A stretch of 64,000 nt of DNA from Trissonchulus latispiculum (GCA_030248195.1 JASAND010026316.1:1-64000), one strand, 5' to 3'; counted from the stretch's first letter, positions 49,905 through 62,755 are shown. The notes: generated by a model not told the origin, from the letters alone. Program-made: numbers and translations.

Positions 49905-50344
49905 GTCCCACTTTGCACTAATTACACGCTTTCATATAAGCATGTGTCTGCTCGCTGATTGGCCCACTAGCCTAAGGCTTACTGTAGGTAATTTATTAGT
50001 TATTTTAATTAATTAATTATAACTTAAATTAGGGTAGTACAATCACAAAACAAATTCGTCAACTATGTAGCATTTTGTCTGCTCTTTCCAATGATATAAA
50101 AATTGGTGTACACTACATTCTTGCAAATTTTTGTATTGTGCAATAATTTTTATATCATTGAAAAGAGCAGAAAAAATGCTACAACGTTGTCGAATTGGTT
50201 TTTTGATCGCACTAACAAAATTAAAGTTATAATTAATTAATTAAAATAACTAATAAATTACCTACAGTAAGCCTTAGGCAAGTGGGCCAATCAGCGAGCA
50301 GGCACACGTTTATATGAAAGCGTGTAATTAGTGCAAAGTGGGAC
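49905..50344. mobile_element. 440-bp near-perfect palindromic MITE
   Basis: GTCCCACTTTGCACTAATTA at the left pairs with its inverse at the right. Pairing continues through TTAATTAATTA and CTGCTCTTTCCAATGATATA to a loop of about 40 nt near 50,125. No ORF. Confidence 0.85.
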
Positions 50345-51159
50345 CCCCTCCCTGGAAGTTACGGGGGGGTCCCGAGTTAATGAACCGAGCATACCTAGCA
50401 TGATTTGTACATGCTAGTGTAAGAGTTTCATACTCTTTGTTATGTACTCTTGGAAAAACTAATTGCAGTATATATTAAAAATTAATGAAATAGTTGTTAA
50501 ATTAAATATCAATGAGAAGAAATGTAGTAAATAACACAAATTCCGTTTTGAAAACTGAGAAGTACTGATTCCTGAAAAGTTTAACTGAAATTATTATTTT
50601 AAGATGACTCAAGTCAAGGTGTTAACCATTTTTTCAGCTTGGTTGATTGCATATTCCATTTTGAAGTGCTGTGAAGCTATGACTGTACTGTCTGCACAAA
50701 ACACAACAGTGCAATGCACACGGCTTTTGTAAACAGTACTTTTTCTACCGTCACAGTGCGGTGCGGCAGCAAAGTTTTAGTGCTGTGCTAGCTTACATAA
50801 GCCTATACTGATAAAGCACAAGGGGTTTTTTATCACAAAACGTTAATGGATTTCTCTGGCAAAGATAGAGTTTTGATTGAATGAATTTTATAGCCTGCTG
50901 TCCATCCATAATGTCTTGCATTTCATGTCAACGGAATAGCTTTGATGAAGAGTGGCCCACAAAAGGACCCTTGCCCAGAACTAGAGCACGATTTGATGGT
51001 ATGAGCTTTTACTATAACTGTTTTTCTATGTTTAGAAATTAAGGCGGATCACGCATAAAAACTACGCACGTATTTTAAAAGTTTTGAAATGTTTGGTGTT
51101 AATTCAAGGTACGCACATAGGGTTATTCCTATAGGAAATTGACCGGGCCGGGGCAAGCC

Positions 51160-51540
51160 GGACTGAGGGCCTACTACTGGGACCGGAGCCCGCTGCCAGG
51201 CACAATTCAGAGCCCGAACCCGCTCCTAGGCTAGGTTTCGAAACCCCGGCCCGGAGCTAAACGAGTTTCAAAGCCGGAACCCGCTACTAGGCCCGAATTT
51301 CAAAGACCGGAGTTTGGTACTAGGTCTTGCTCATTTCCCGTTCACTCACGATGTGACTTAAGTTCAAGACCTAGCGAGAGCCCGAGAGGCCCCGTGAGCC
51401 CGGTAGGGCTGGTGGGCCAGGCTGCTGAACCCGGCTGAGTAGTGGCCTGGGCAGTGGGCTTATAACCAAATCTGGACTGGGCCCAAAAAATTCACAGGGC
51501 CCGGGCTGAAACCGGCGGCCAGATCGAACTTAACTCAGTG
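51160..51540. repeat. GC-rich degenerate tandem repeat
   Basis: About 35-45 bp units with GAGCCCGAACCCGCTCCTAGG variants (GGAGCCCGCTGCCAGG, CCGGAACCCGCTACTAGG, CCGGAGTTTGGTACTAGG). It stands out from the AT-rich surroundings and has no open frame of note. Confidence 0.55.
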
Positions 51541-51768
51541 AGTGACTGGCACACTTTAACAAGGGGGTCCTGCGGGGGAGTCAGCACCTCTGAGAAATTA
51601 GAAGTTCGGTACGAGGGTGAAAGAATGACGGGCCAAGGGAGAGGGGGCCAGAAAGGTCAAATTCAACGAAGAAATGAAATTAATTTTAGCTAAAAATTAG
51701 GTTTTGCATGTATGTGTGTATGTATCCCCCCCCCCGATCTCAGGGGGATCCGTGATAATACCAAGCAT

Positions 51769-52439
51769 CAGTGGCGTAGCCAGAAAAAATTTCGGTGGGG
51801 CACATCCAAAATTTTTTAACATCTACCCTAATTTTTCAAAATCGCTATTCGCTCGTTTCAGGCTTCTTTCCCATTACTTATATACATACGTACCAACTGA
51901 ACATGCTGAAATTCTCAGAGGCACATGTTGTATAATGTTGTAGCTGCGTGGGGGGGGAGGTCTGGGGGCAGAGCCCCCAGAAGCTGGAAAATTTTTGTAA
52001 ATGGCAACAAAAGTGATATAATGAAAGCGTTTAAAAAGATTAATTACCAAATCGCATAAATATGGATTGTGCTATTTTAAATTCCTGTATAAATTCGCTC
52101 ACTGAAACGATTTTTGGACAATTTCTACAAACTTGTTAGATCATAATTGCAAAATGTGCGATCAATTAACTAAAATAGGCGGGGTACTGGCAGCCCCCAG
52201 CTAAAAGCCAGACCTTTTTGGAATATGGCAGGGGTGAAACCTATTTTTTCAGAGCAAATTTGGTGAAAAATTTTAATAAAGTAAATTTTAAAAATTTAGC
52301 AGTGTATCTTGATGCGCAAATAAGTTTTCCTGAGTTAAATTAATGTTATAAAATTTCCCCTGACAAGCAAACTTTCCGGGGGCAAATTGTTTTCGGGGAG
52401 GGGAATTCCTCCTCTGGCCCTCCCCTGCCTACGCCGCTG
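51769..52439. mobile_element. hAT-like MITE with 8-bp duplication
   Basis: 671 bp, ends CAGTGGCGTAGCCAG and (inverted) CAGCGGCGTAGGCAG, flanked by CCAAGCAT and CCAAGCAA (51,761-51,768; 52,440-52,447). The interior carries the GGTCTGGGGGCAGAGCCCCC hairpin motif seen elsewhere in the window. No transposase ORF. Confidence 0.8.
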
Positions 52440-52449
52440 CCAAGCAAAG

Positions 52450-54080
52450 CATTATACTTCAATGCGTGCATATTTACTGCACGGCCAAATAATCTTGTAG
52501 CTTAAGGCTACCGTTACGGTGACTAACAGTGTTCAGGAACATACACTTCATTCTAGTTTGCAGCATTAGCTAATCAGGTTTTATAATAGTAAACGTAAAA
52601 GACAATAATTGAAGACACTTATCTGAAATAGTTCTTTGCAACAAGGAATGATAGATGATGATGATGCTGTGATGATGATAATTCAAGCAATGCTGTTGAA
52701 TTTAAATATGTAAATAATATAGCACTCTAACAAATAATGCTACGATAAAAAACTAAACTTACCCTGAATTCCATCAAATAAGATTTGAGTTAACTGTGGA
52801 TTAGCTGAGGACTATTAGGTCAGTTTTTGAATGAGAAATTAGTACTTAGTCCTCAGATAAGTACGCAGTTAGACATAATCTTAGTTGTGCTCCCCAGGGT
52901 TAGTAGCTTTTAAATTGACATCAAATTTTTATTAAATTAGACGTTGAAGCTGTAGCCCTCCCTGCTCCCTCTTATTTGCTTCAATAAATACAGAGTTGTT
53001 TTGAAAATTTTTTAAAATTATTTTTTAAAATCTTGTTTAGTCGGTTTATTTCCAGGTTTTTACTCTAAATGAGGGGGAAGTTCAAGAACCTCTGGGAAAC
53101 TTTACAAACTTTATTTACTGACCACATTTAGATAAGAAAATTAGCCTTAAAATTACAACAATTTTCATTGGAGACTTTGAGCAGCCTTTACGTGGGGCTA
53201 TTTGATTATAAAATTAGGTCACATCTAAATTCAGTTTGCTGTTATGATTTCACCATTGTCAGTTTATATTTAAAATTGAAGGTTGTCCAGAGTTGGACAG
53301 TAAATAATGAAAAACTCAAGCCACTTTTCTTTAGGAAAACGTCAAAATAAACATAAAAATTGGACGATAAGTTACAATGGATGTCTATAATTTCGGGTGA
53401 TTATTTGCAACTTCCGAACAAAAATTTGTAACGAAATTTATTTTTAGAAAGTCCTCAAAATTTTGAAGATTTTGCCGTTACCCCATCTTTGTAACTAAAC
53501 TAAAGGCTTCAGCTAAGTGTTACGCTAATGAAAATGCATTAACGTCCGCAGAGTTTATCAGCGGTCGGTTATTATATTTTCGTGAAACGTTTTAGAGGAT
53601 TTTTGTCAATTTTAAGTTAAAAGTTCACAGGATTCACAAAAACCGTTGAAGTGCCGTCAAATATCTAGTCATTTTACAGAGAACGTTTTTGCAGCGGTTT
53701 TTGTAAACCAATTGCAATTGTAACGGGAATTACAATTGCAGTTAGATTGCAGCCCTGCAGTTATGAAACAGATAGCCGATTTAAGGGGTTACTTTAAGTC
53801 TGTTTTTTGCAGTTCTGGTAAAGCGTACTACAAATTTTTGAATCAGTTGAGTTTTGAGTTTGAAACTTTCAGTTGCGCTGGGCAGACCCTAGGAATTTGT
53901 GTAGGTGAGAGTTCTTAAGCAGGGTTTACATTTTCGGAGGATTAAGCTTTGGGGAGGCTGAGTGTATACTACTCTTTAAGCTGTCGGCCCCGTCACTCTT
54001 GCTGAGTCAAACTTTATGTTGTTTTGAATGCTTCTGCAGTGGCAATTGCAATTGCAACTGATTCTCATCTTTATTTTTCA
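52450..54080. other. AT-rich stretch, no gene recognised
   Basis: Only short open frames of low-complexity composition. No conserved domain, RNA or repeat structure was identified. Confidence 0.6.
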
Positions 54081-54087
54081 GAATGCA

Positions 54088-54232
<145 letters not shown>

Positions 54233-54549
54233 AAAATTTTGAAATATTTTTTGTCAAAATTGTGTAATAAAATTTACGAAAGGCTGTGTCATTTAGAGTT
54301 ATAATTCTGGAAAGCACCTATGCTCTATGTTTGAGTTTGGGAGTTTGGTGCTTTGAAGAATGAAACGTATTATTAATTTGCTGTGAGGCACCAGGGGATC
54401 ACACAAAACACTAGAATCATAAAGGTGTTGTGTTGTCGGGTGTTGTCATAAAGTTGACATGAAACTGCGGTTATTTTCTACTAGGCTTGTGAAGTGATTC
54501 GGTTCAAATTGAGTTTAGCTTTCGCTGTGGAAATAAAATCGATTTGGGT

Positions 54550-54614
54550 CTGCGGAATCGAACCACTGACCTCTGGATCTGCAAACAGGAATGGTAGAAT
54601 TACACCACGGAACC
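54550..54614 (-). tRNA. tRNA-like pseudogene or tRNA-derived fragment
   Basis: Minus strand GGTTCCGTGGTGTAATTC resembles an A box, and GTGGTTCGATTCCGC a B box, with TTTGCAGATCCAGAGG between. The acceptor stem does not close and the cloverleaf is short. I treat it as a decayed tRNA or SINE head. Confidence 0.35.
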
Positions 54615-56180
54615 GTGAATCCACATTAAAATTTTATATTGTTTGCCTACGCTGTTCTACATTTCTTTCTTTTGCTGATAATTTTAGGGCTCAATGCTAT
54701 TAAAGCTTTATTAGCAATATAAAATATAGAATCTAGAATTTTGGAATCTTTACCATTGCCCCCCCCCTTTTGGAACCTGTATGTTTTCGACCATGCTGAG
54801 TTTAACTATCGCAAACTTTTTCGATTTCGTGAAGTTTTTTCGATTCGCCTGGGGGAGGGAGCAGAGGGAAACCGATTTTGGTAAAAAGTTGCATATAGGG
54901 TTTTCGGGGACGTAGAACACTAATCTGAAGTCATTCAACTTTTCGTTAGCTCAGTATAAGCTAAAGTTGTAAGCCAAAGATGTAGGCCTTTATGTAGTGA
55001 GCTATCGAAAGGCTGAATCGAAAAACGGACTTCAGGTTTCTGTTTCGTACTTCGTATTTCTATTTCGCGAAAATTGCGAAAATTGCCAAAATTTGAACTC
55101 AGCATGGTAAACACATACCATACCAAAATTTAGCTCGATTGGTCAAATTGTAGAAAATTTCACTGTGGGGTAAACTGGGAAAGACCCCAAGATTAGACAG
55201 AAAATTCAGGATTTTACTTTTAAATTGTAATTTGATAAATGACTTTACCTTTGCCTTACAAAATTCTCAAATATTTTTTTATATTTTTAGGGATTCTGTA
55301 AATAAATTCGTCCGGTCACTAATCCAAATATAACTAAATCAGTGACCACCCCAATTACTGTCATAACAATCTGTTTTTTGCTATCACAAGCTCAGCCAAG
55401 CCTAGCAGGTGGGGGTCAATTATTACGCAATAATTTTCAAGTGGTCAGGCAAGATTTGAACAGTCTTAACATTCAAGATTTGCTCTTCAAAGTCCCAAAT
55501 TTTCTCATTTCTCATGGTTATTTGACTGTCAAGTTTAAAGTTTCATCAAATCGTAAATATTTCCAAAACTTTGCACACGTTCAGGGTTTCCCGGGGCAAT
55601 TTTCTGCTATCGCAAAATGTCTTCACCCTGTTTAGAGACTGTAATTCATATACGTACGCGTATAGTACAGTTAGTATTAATGAGAATGCGACCATCGCGT
55701 GTGCTTCATTATTAGGATGTAATGTTAATTTAATTGTATTTGTTTCTATTTTCACAATTTTTGCTTTAGTATCAACTTTCAAACAGATGTTTTTTTGGCA
55801 GAGTCCGTCCTGTTGCACAGTTTTCTAATGTCTTGTCTTTAGTCTACTCAAGGTCTAGTCGACTGTAGAATTTGATTAAATAATTATTGACATGATTATT
55901 GGTAATTCCTGTTGTACTTCTATACCCTTACAAATACATTTACACAACGTTTGCCTTACTTATTTCGTTTCTACACCAAGTGTATACTACATAGCGAATT
56001 TTATTAACACTTCTTCAAATTAAGTTTTGTTTTGGTTCTTTCATGTGGTTCTTCAGACTTGGAAACCAAATTCAAAGCTACAAACGTAGAAACATCATGT
56101 TCATTAAAACATAGTCACTCCCTGTTTGAAGATAGGGTAGCAAATAACCAATTGTATAAATCTGAATAACTTCCTTATTT

Positions 56181-56256
56181 GGCTCCACTGGGATTCGAAC
56201 TATGGACCCCCCGGACTACAGTCATACGTGCTAGCTAACCACTACACCACGGAGCC
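56181..56256 (-). tRNA. tRNA-like sequence, 76 nt, probably a pseudogene
   Basis: The ends GGCTCCG and TGGAGCC form a 7-bp acceptor stem (one G-T). The A box TGGTGTAGTGGTTAGC and a B-box-like TAGTTCGAATCCC are in place. A GTA triplet sits in the anticodon position (Tyr-like). The anticodon and T stems pair poorly (TATGA/CCGGG, CATAG/CCCAG), so a tRNA-derived repeat or pseudogene is more likely than a working tRNA. Confidence 0.45.
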
Positions 56257-56734
56257 AGGAGAGCTGAGCACATGACTTCTATATCATTGGTGCTGGTCAC
56301 CTCCTTTTTTGGTTTTGAAGGGAGAAAAACTACTTCAAACTTTACTTCAAACTGCCATTTTCCCCACCATTCGGAAGGGTGGTTTCTGAAATCTTACTTA
56401 TCATTCTCCTGTCGGATTGTGTTGATCGGATTTTCTAAAAGGAGAAACGTCCCGAACAGATATGTGCAGGAGGGGAATTTGGGGGCGGTGAACCGGAAAA
56501 AAACGGAAAAATCCGGATTCTGGGAGGAGGGGCGAGGGACCCTCTGGGGAGGATGAGGTCCAGGTCCCGAATCGGTAAACCAAAATAGAGCAATAAGATT
56601 ACGTCTTCTTTTTGGTGAGATGAAACTAGGAGTAAAGAGTAAAAAAGAACGCCCCCCCCTTCTTATCAATTCTTGCTTAAATTATCACTAATCCTTTAAG
56701 GAAAATAACAGATTTGCAATAGTATGTCGTCACC

Positions 56735-56795
56735 ATAGTAATAGTAATAGTAATATATAGTAATAGTATATATATAGTATATATAGTATATAGCA
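56735..56795. repeat. AGTAAT/AGTATAT simple repeat
   Basis: Runs of ATAGTAATAGTAATAGTAAT grading into TATATAGTATATATAG. Confidence 0.85.
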
Positions 56796-56799
56796 CAAC

Positions 56800-59700
56800 A
56801 ACAGTATGTCGTCAATTGCACTAATTTCTAGACATATTTTAGATTTTTATAATTTTTCTACATGATGTTTAAACTCATTTTAAGCTGCCTATTTTATTGC
56901 CAACTCAGGGGTTTGATTCCGATTACACTTGAAATTTTGAGTTTCGAATGTCGAAAGCTTTGAAGTGATTTTTTTATTTTTTCACGAAAAACAGTTTGAT
57001 GAGCCGCTCGGTGGAGATAGTCGGTGCTTAAAAAATTAAGACAAATAGTTTGAGATGTTGAAAGTAAAAAAGAAAGCTTCAAGTGTATATAATGCTTGAA
57101 TGGTTTTTAATTGGAATAGAACTTTTACATTGAGAACAGTTTCTTACATATTTTTCTGCGTAAATTTCTATCTGCTACACAGACAGTAAAATTATGTAAC
57201 CGTTTTGTGGGTGTATACCAACTTCCACCACTATGTTCCATGTTGACACACAGGAAGCGAATTTTCGATTGGTCTGATTTTTATTGGTTGAGATGTCTGA
57301 GAAAAAAATATCCGTTTTTACCCAGCTGTTGTAAAAAATTAGAAAAACCCATTCTAGGGAAATCAACTCATCTAAGCATGCTGTGATAATGTCGATTTTG
57401 TTTACCGAGGTTTGGCGAGGTTTGGCTCATTTTTCGAGTTAATATAATTTTTCATGAAGTTTTGGAGTTAAATTAAACAACAGTTGAACGTTGACCCTTT
57501 TTTGACAATTCAAAACACTTTAACTCCTGTGGAGCCTTCGTCCAAGGAGGTTTAAAAATGTCCAAATAAATGAAAACCTTTTAGTGGACTAAAGCTTTCA
57601 ATCCTGATTTCAACCTTTCACATTTTTATCGATGGAGTTTGTACCTATTTCGCAGTAGTGGCATCAGGAGGTTTTACCGCGGCTTTCGTAGCAAGCTTAT
57701 GAAGAGTGGATTAGAGTGTAGGAAATTTCATTAAAACACGAAAATTTGAAAAAATCCAATAATTCTATAAGAAATGAGGAAGTCTGACAGCTGCTTATAG
57801 TTTGAGACTATTTTTGGTCGATTAAACTATTCGAATTGAGTTTGTGTGAGTTTTAGACTGCAAGAACCTAATCCAATAATTGATTATTTTCTGTAATTTC
57901 CCAAAATTTATGGTTTTATCCTAAGCATTATGTTCTACAAAAATGGTCTAAAATTAAATCTAAGCCAGAAAAACACGATTCCATGTTTGTTTTATTGTTA
58001 CAAAGACGAAAATGTGTAAACAATTGTTACAGTGTTTGCGGATCAAAAATTGTCCCCTTTTGTCCTGTATATTTATTCGACAGTTCTTGCGATGGTTAGA
58101 ATTAACTGTATGAGAATTTCTCACGACGTGGAATAATTTTTTGGTAAAAAATCTCGTCTGAAATTACACGTAATTGGTTCCCGCAGTTTTTAATAAGTTT
58201 GTCAGAAATTTTTTGATAGAGATATATCCTTAAGTAAACCGGTCTATTTCATGAACCGTTGTTGAAACTGTATTGTGGTCGGTCCAAACTGTAGTGCAAT
58301 AAATTTGCAATATATTGCCGACAGAAGAAGTTTTAGTGGAGTCGTAAACTTTATTTGGCATTTGTCTAAGTTTAAGGGTGTCAATATAACAGTGGCTAAA
58401 CTGTCTTATGGTGACTAAAAATTGCTAAAAATTATAGTCATTATTCAATATTTAAGACATAAATTGTAGGAATTGAGGGTGTTTGTTTGTATAATATTAC
58501 TGTATTTTCAATAACGTCACAACCTTCTAAACTGCGTCACTTCAACCAGCCTTTTCACTGCCTTTCACTTACTGATTGCACTGCCTTTTTTCTTGTTTTC
58601 CTGAAAAGTTTTCATTAATTCATTTTTGGTACCTCATTTTTTCAATTAAATGCGGAGAGTTAGGTCCCCAGTCTCTCTGAGATATCAGAGGACTGTTAAC
58701 ACTTAGTTTAAATACAATGAAACGGTCTAGGCCAAGCCAAGTATATATTCTTTACTAGGCTAACAACGTGGCTGTGGATGATTCTTAGATTAACAGTCTT
58801 AGCACTCAGGGTCTAGTGTCTTACTCTTCCTATTACCATATAACTTATATAAGTGCTGTGATAGTTCCTTTCGTTTGCAACACAACTGAACTAAAACAGT
58901 AAGTAAATGCACGCGGAATTTTTCTGTTTCCGTCTGTTACTTCTGGTTTCGATTTAATCGAAGACACAAACGACGTCAGAATTTGCGACAAAGAAAGTCT
59001 CCTAATTCTGGCAATGCTATCGCTTTGAACTGTTAAGTCTTTCCAGTGTTAGGGTCAGCACCGAGCTACTAGAAATGCTAGAGATCTTTAGGTTTAGGAT
59101 TTAGGAGGCCTCCGTTTTCTCTCCAAAATAGCACCTAACCATCATCCTAGGTTTTATCCTATACTTAAAAGAATCTTTTGCAATACGACCCAGTAGTGAA
59201 CTGTATATAGGTATATTTGTTTCTAGCTGATTCCAAAACGATTTTCAAGAGTTTTCCAAAAGCATCTAGCTGCACTGAACGCTCGCCCAAGCTTTGGGTT
59301 TATGTAGTTTTTGGAGAAGTTAGTTTGACCATCTTAAATTCTGGCTTTCCACTAGACTTGTTGTAACTGATGCAAATTCTTCACACTAGTTTTACTGTTT
59401 ACTGTTTATTAATATTCTGAGAAGTCATTATCACATTAGGAAATTAAGAAAGTCGCCGTCGACGAAAACATTAACTCAAGGCTGGGAGAGATAGAAAGTT
59501 TTCAGGAAAAAGTTTAATGTAATGTTAACAGTTATAGGGCTACACTTAAATCAGTTTTAGGCTGGGTTTTTGAAAGATGTAAAAATGCTCTTTAAAAATT
59601 GTAAAAACCGACAAAGATTGTCTTTAATATAATGTGATAATTGAAAGTGTTCAACTGTGCCATATATGTAGTATAAAAATCACACTTTACAACTTGTCGC

Positions 59701-60180
59701 TTTGTAGACCCAGTTTTTCTACGACAGGATTACACATTGTACTCTGTATGGTGTGACAGTTATTTTGGATTAATTTCTTCATTATATAATTTAATTTCAT
59801 TACAATCTTAATTATGCGTGAATATTGGCCCGGCAGTACTCTTTCACTTCATGTTATCTTGGAAGAGCAGCAGCAACAGAATTTGAAAGGTTCGTTTTAG
59901 CCTTAAGTTAAACTTATTTATCATGATCTTAAAAGAGTACTCGCGTCCAGTAGTATTGTTTGTCTGTCCAGTCCGGGCCAGCTTTGGTTGAGTTGGGGAC
60001 AGCCGGGCCTGCCTGTATCAGCTTGGCCGGTTTGTCGTCTTGTACTGGCCACCAATTGCCTTCAAAAGTATCAAATATTTCAGAGTTTAGCGTATGTTGT
60101 CGCTGTCGGTGTCGCATACTAACTATTTTGTGACTTTATGCTAAAATGCAGATACGATTTGATCCTTTCCCTGGGGTTGT
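56800..60180. other. AT-rich stretch, no gene recognised
   Basis: No recognisable coding exon. A 62-codon reading frame at 59,929-60,117 (minus) contains FDTFEGNWWPVQDDKPAKL and could be an exon or element fragment, without support. Confidence 0.5.
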
Positions 60181-60202
60181 GAATGTATCCTCTGCTGACA
60201 GT

Positions 60203-60274
60203 TGACCTTTGGCTTTCCACGTGATTGACCTTTGCCTTTACTTTCCTCACGAATGACCTTTCACAATTACGTCA
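60203..60274. promoter_or_regulatory. Cluster of TGACCTTTG half-sites with E-box and CRE-like site
   Basis: TGACCTTTG at 60,203 and 60,226 and TGACCTTTC at 60,254 (complement CAAAGGTCA, an extended nuclear-receptor half-site), CACGTG at 60,218, and TTACGTCA at 60,267. The nearest ORF is the zinc-finger copy 1.6 kb away on the minus strand, pointing towards this cluster, so it is not obviously its promoter. Confidence 0.3.
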
Positions 60275-61860
60275 TCAACTTCTATTCACAACTTCTTTTT
60301 ATGTCTTTCCGTCCCTCTGAGTTCTTCCCCCGGGGCTTGGGACCCGGCGTCGGCCCATTACCGGACTCCTACCTAATCTAACATATCTAACCTAACCTAC
60401 CTACCTAATCTATTTACATACCTACATATATACAGTACCTAACCTAGTCCGGCGCATGCAAAATTTTTGTATTTTTTGTATTTTTATAATTTTTTCGTTT
60501 TCTAAGCGATTATTTATAGCAAACGCATATGTACAATATATACAGTAGTTCTTAAGTAAGACGTGTGTTGGGATAGTGGATACGGTAGTGGTTATGGTGT
60601 GGAGGATAGGTTTCTTGTTGGTTGCTTTTATGTCTTCAATGTTCATTGTCCTAATGCCTTTTCCTTCAAGTTGAGTCATGTGTTTTTGAGGTTTGTTTGT
60701 CTGATAGCTTTGAGCATTGGTGTGTTCCTTGATTGGTCAGGTTAATTGTCACGTGATCTCTTTTCCTAGCTTTTTAGTTGAATATAATTATCCTTGAAAA
60801 CTTGCTCTTTTTATGTCTTTTCGGCTTCCTTTTATCAAGAGTACCTTTTATGTACCATTTCAACCTAAACCAAGAACCAGTGCACTCACAACATCCACAG
60901 TTCACTCCACACACCACTGGCACTCATCACACATTCACACAATTTTTTATTTATTTTTTCTTTCCATTCTTTTTGAGCCGCCGCTTTCCGCGACGACTCG
61001 TGGCCTACTGACTAAGATCCAAATTTTTCTCGCCTTTTATACTTTTTTAGCTGGCTGCCGGGGGTTTGGTGTTAAGTCTTAATTCGTTAAATTGTGTTAA
61101 TTAGGTAATTATCCGGGTGAGTTGATTAGGGTAGGTAAGTTGTTGGTGAGGTGAGTAAGTGGTAGGAAGGTTTAAGTTTTGAATCTAACAGTCCCCCTTT
61201 TCTTTTTCTGCACACTCACCCTCCAAACAGGTTTGTGTTAAGTTTACAGCAGCGGTTTTTAGAGTTGGACTAGATGACAGGTGTTATTTGGAAGTGTCAT
61301 TTTTGATTAATGATAATTGCTTTTTATAAAGGACATTCTTTGACCACGCCTAACTTTCCTAATCCTGAACCGATTTTAATGAAACAAACACCGTTAGATT
61401 CCTTTCGACGAGACCTACAAATCTAGACCCAATCTAGACCTTGGTTAGAATTACACATCACCTCCAGTCACCCATTTTACGGATCTTCACATATTTTACC
61501 CTTTGTTGTGTCTTACCTCATGCCATTTTCTATGAATCATTTTCTATGAATTTGGATTCAAGTCACTCCTATCGTACACCGATCTTGCTAGAGCATACTT
61601 TTTCCAATTACTTTACACAATTTTCCAGGCCAACCTCAACTTTTCCTTACCATAATTTCATGCTCTGAGTCACTCCTAAATTACACTTAACCTGTTGTGT
61701 TCTTAATTTTCCTAACTGTTTGCCCGAATAGACCTTGGTCCTTGTCTTATTACCAACTTTGTCATTGTGCTTTGAGTCACTCCGAACCTACTCGGTGTTA
61801 ACACCGAGTATACACTGAGACTACTCCGAACATACTCAAACTAACTAATAAGTCCACTTA

Positions 61861-62448
61861 TTATTCCTCCTCCTGCTCATCAACTTGGTCCCCCGTTTTC
61901 TCAGGAAGTACCACCGCGCTCAAATTGGAGTTCTTTTCTATGGCGCGTTTGAGGGCTTCTGCTGTGGAATACTTTGCCTCATACTCTATTTGTTTGGTCA
62001 GAATTTCATCAATTATTGGATCATCGAGGAACCCCTTACAACGTTGGATATGAAAGTAAATTTTCCTATTGAGTTCAGCTCGGATCCTTGGTCTGACTTC
62101 ATTGTAAGCCTCTACTTCAGCTTCAACATCATCATATCCGTCTGCGAGGTACTCATTTGCTAACCTAGTTATTCTACCCTCAAACTTCTCTTCGGACTGC
62201 TTGACAAGCTCATTCCAAAATTTACCGATGTCAGTTGGCTCATAGATCTCTCCACAACTTGAGTCGCTACTCTCTGAACATTCGGTACTCGTCTCTGATT
62301 CAGACTCATCATACTCTGATTCGGACTCATCATACTCTGGTTGGGCACTATGAATGTTTTGAACATGACGCTGTAAGTTGAATGCCCTGGTGAATGTCTG
62401 GCCACAAGTGCCACACTGGTATGGTTTGTAATATTCGCAAGTAGACAT
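61861..62448 (-). CDS. C2H2 zinc-finger ORF, intact left copy
   Basis: 195 codons from ATG (62,446-62,448) to TAA. Residues 10-33 form one C2H2 finger: YQCGTCGQTF, then FNLQRHVQNIH. It is followed by an acidic stretch with a duplicated EYDESES (about 38-60) and a charged helical C-terminal part (RPRIRAELNRKIYFHIQRC, DEILTKQIEYEAKY). A TATAAAG lies about 30 bp upstream. Single-finger acidic proteins of this size occur in mobile elements and viruses as well as hosts. I cannot assign a function. It sits in an inverted repeat with tandem CACCGAG motifs, which favours a mobile-element gene. Confidence 0.7.
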   Translation of the reverse strand: MSTCEYYKPYQCGTCGQTFTRAFNLQRHVQNIHSAQPEYDESESEYDESESETSTECSESSDSSCGEIYEPTDIGKFWNELVKQSEEKFEGRITRLANEYLADGYDDVEAEVEAYNEVRPRIRAELNRKIYFHIQRCKGFLDDPIIDEILTKQIEYEAKYSTAEALKRAIEKNSNLSAVVLPEKTGDQVDEQEEE

Positions 62449-62514
62449 GTTTGTTCTGAATGAGTTTCAATATACACTTTATAGACTTGATGTCGCTTTG
62501 TCTTTGCTGTTTGT

Positions 62515-62755
62515 GCTTTATTGATTTTGCTTGGTGCTTTTATGTTCGTGCTTTTATTGATTTAGGGTCACTCCAAGCCTACACCGAGCTAACACCGAGT
62601 ATACACTGAGCATACACCGAGCATACACCGAGCCTTGTCAGTAATGTTGCAGTAGTGTTGAAGAATTTCATAGAACAATTTCTGCTTTTATTGATTTCGG
62701 TCGCTGCTTTTATGTGTTTGCATGTACAATTTCTGTTTTTATTGATTCACAGTGC
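62515..62755. repeat. TGCTTTTATTGATT repeated motif
   Basis: Five imperfect copies of TGCTTTTATTGATT between the left ORF and the palindrome loop, interleaved with the ACACCGAG units. Mirrored as AATCAATAAAAGCA at 62,815-63,055. Confidence 0.75.
62567..62636. repeat. ACACCGAG tandem motif, left copy
   Basis: Seven or so units of the TACACCGAG / TAACACCGAG / TACACTGAG type, between the two divergent ORFs. The mirror copy lies at 62,930-63,000. The same motif recurs beyond the ORF ends (61,790-61,815; 63,750-63,775). Confidence 0.8.

Larger units (their letters stand above)
48262..50437. mobile_element. Nested inverted-repeat element cluster
   Basis: Outer inverted ends of about 75 bp contain GTATGAAACTCTTACACTAG, CATGATTTGTACATG and TTCATTAACTCGGGAC (48,264-48,345 against 50,365-50,437). 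They enclose at least three further elements, listed separately. No protein gene is present. Confidence 0.75.

Noticed and set aside
55342..55635. 97-codon frame with a signal-peptide-like start
   Set aside because: It begins with GTG, not ATG, has no homology I can recognise and overlaps antisense frames of similar length.
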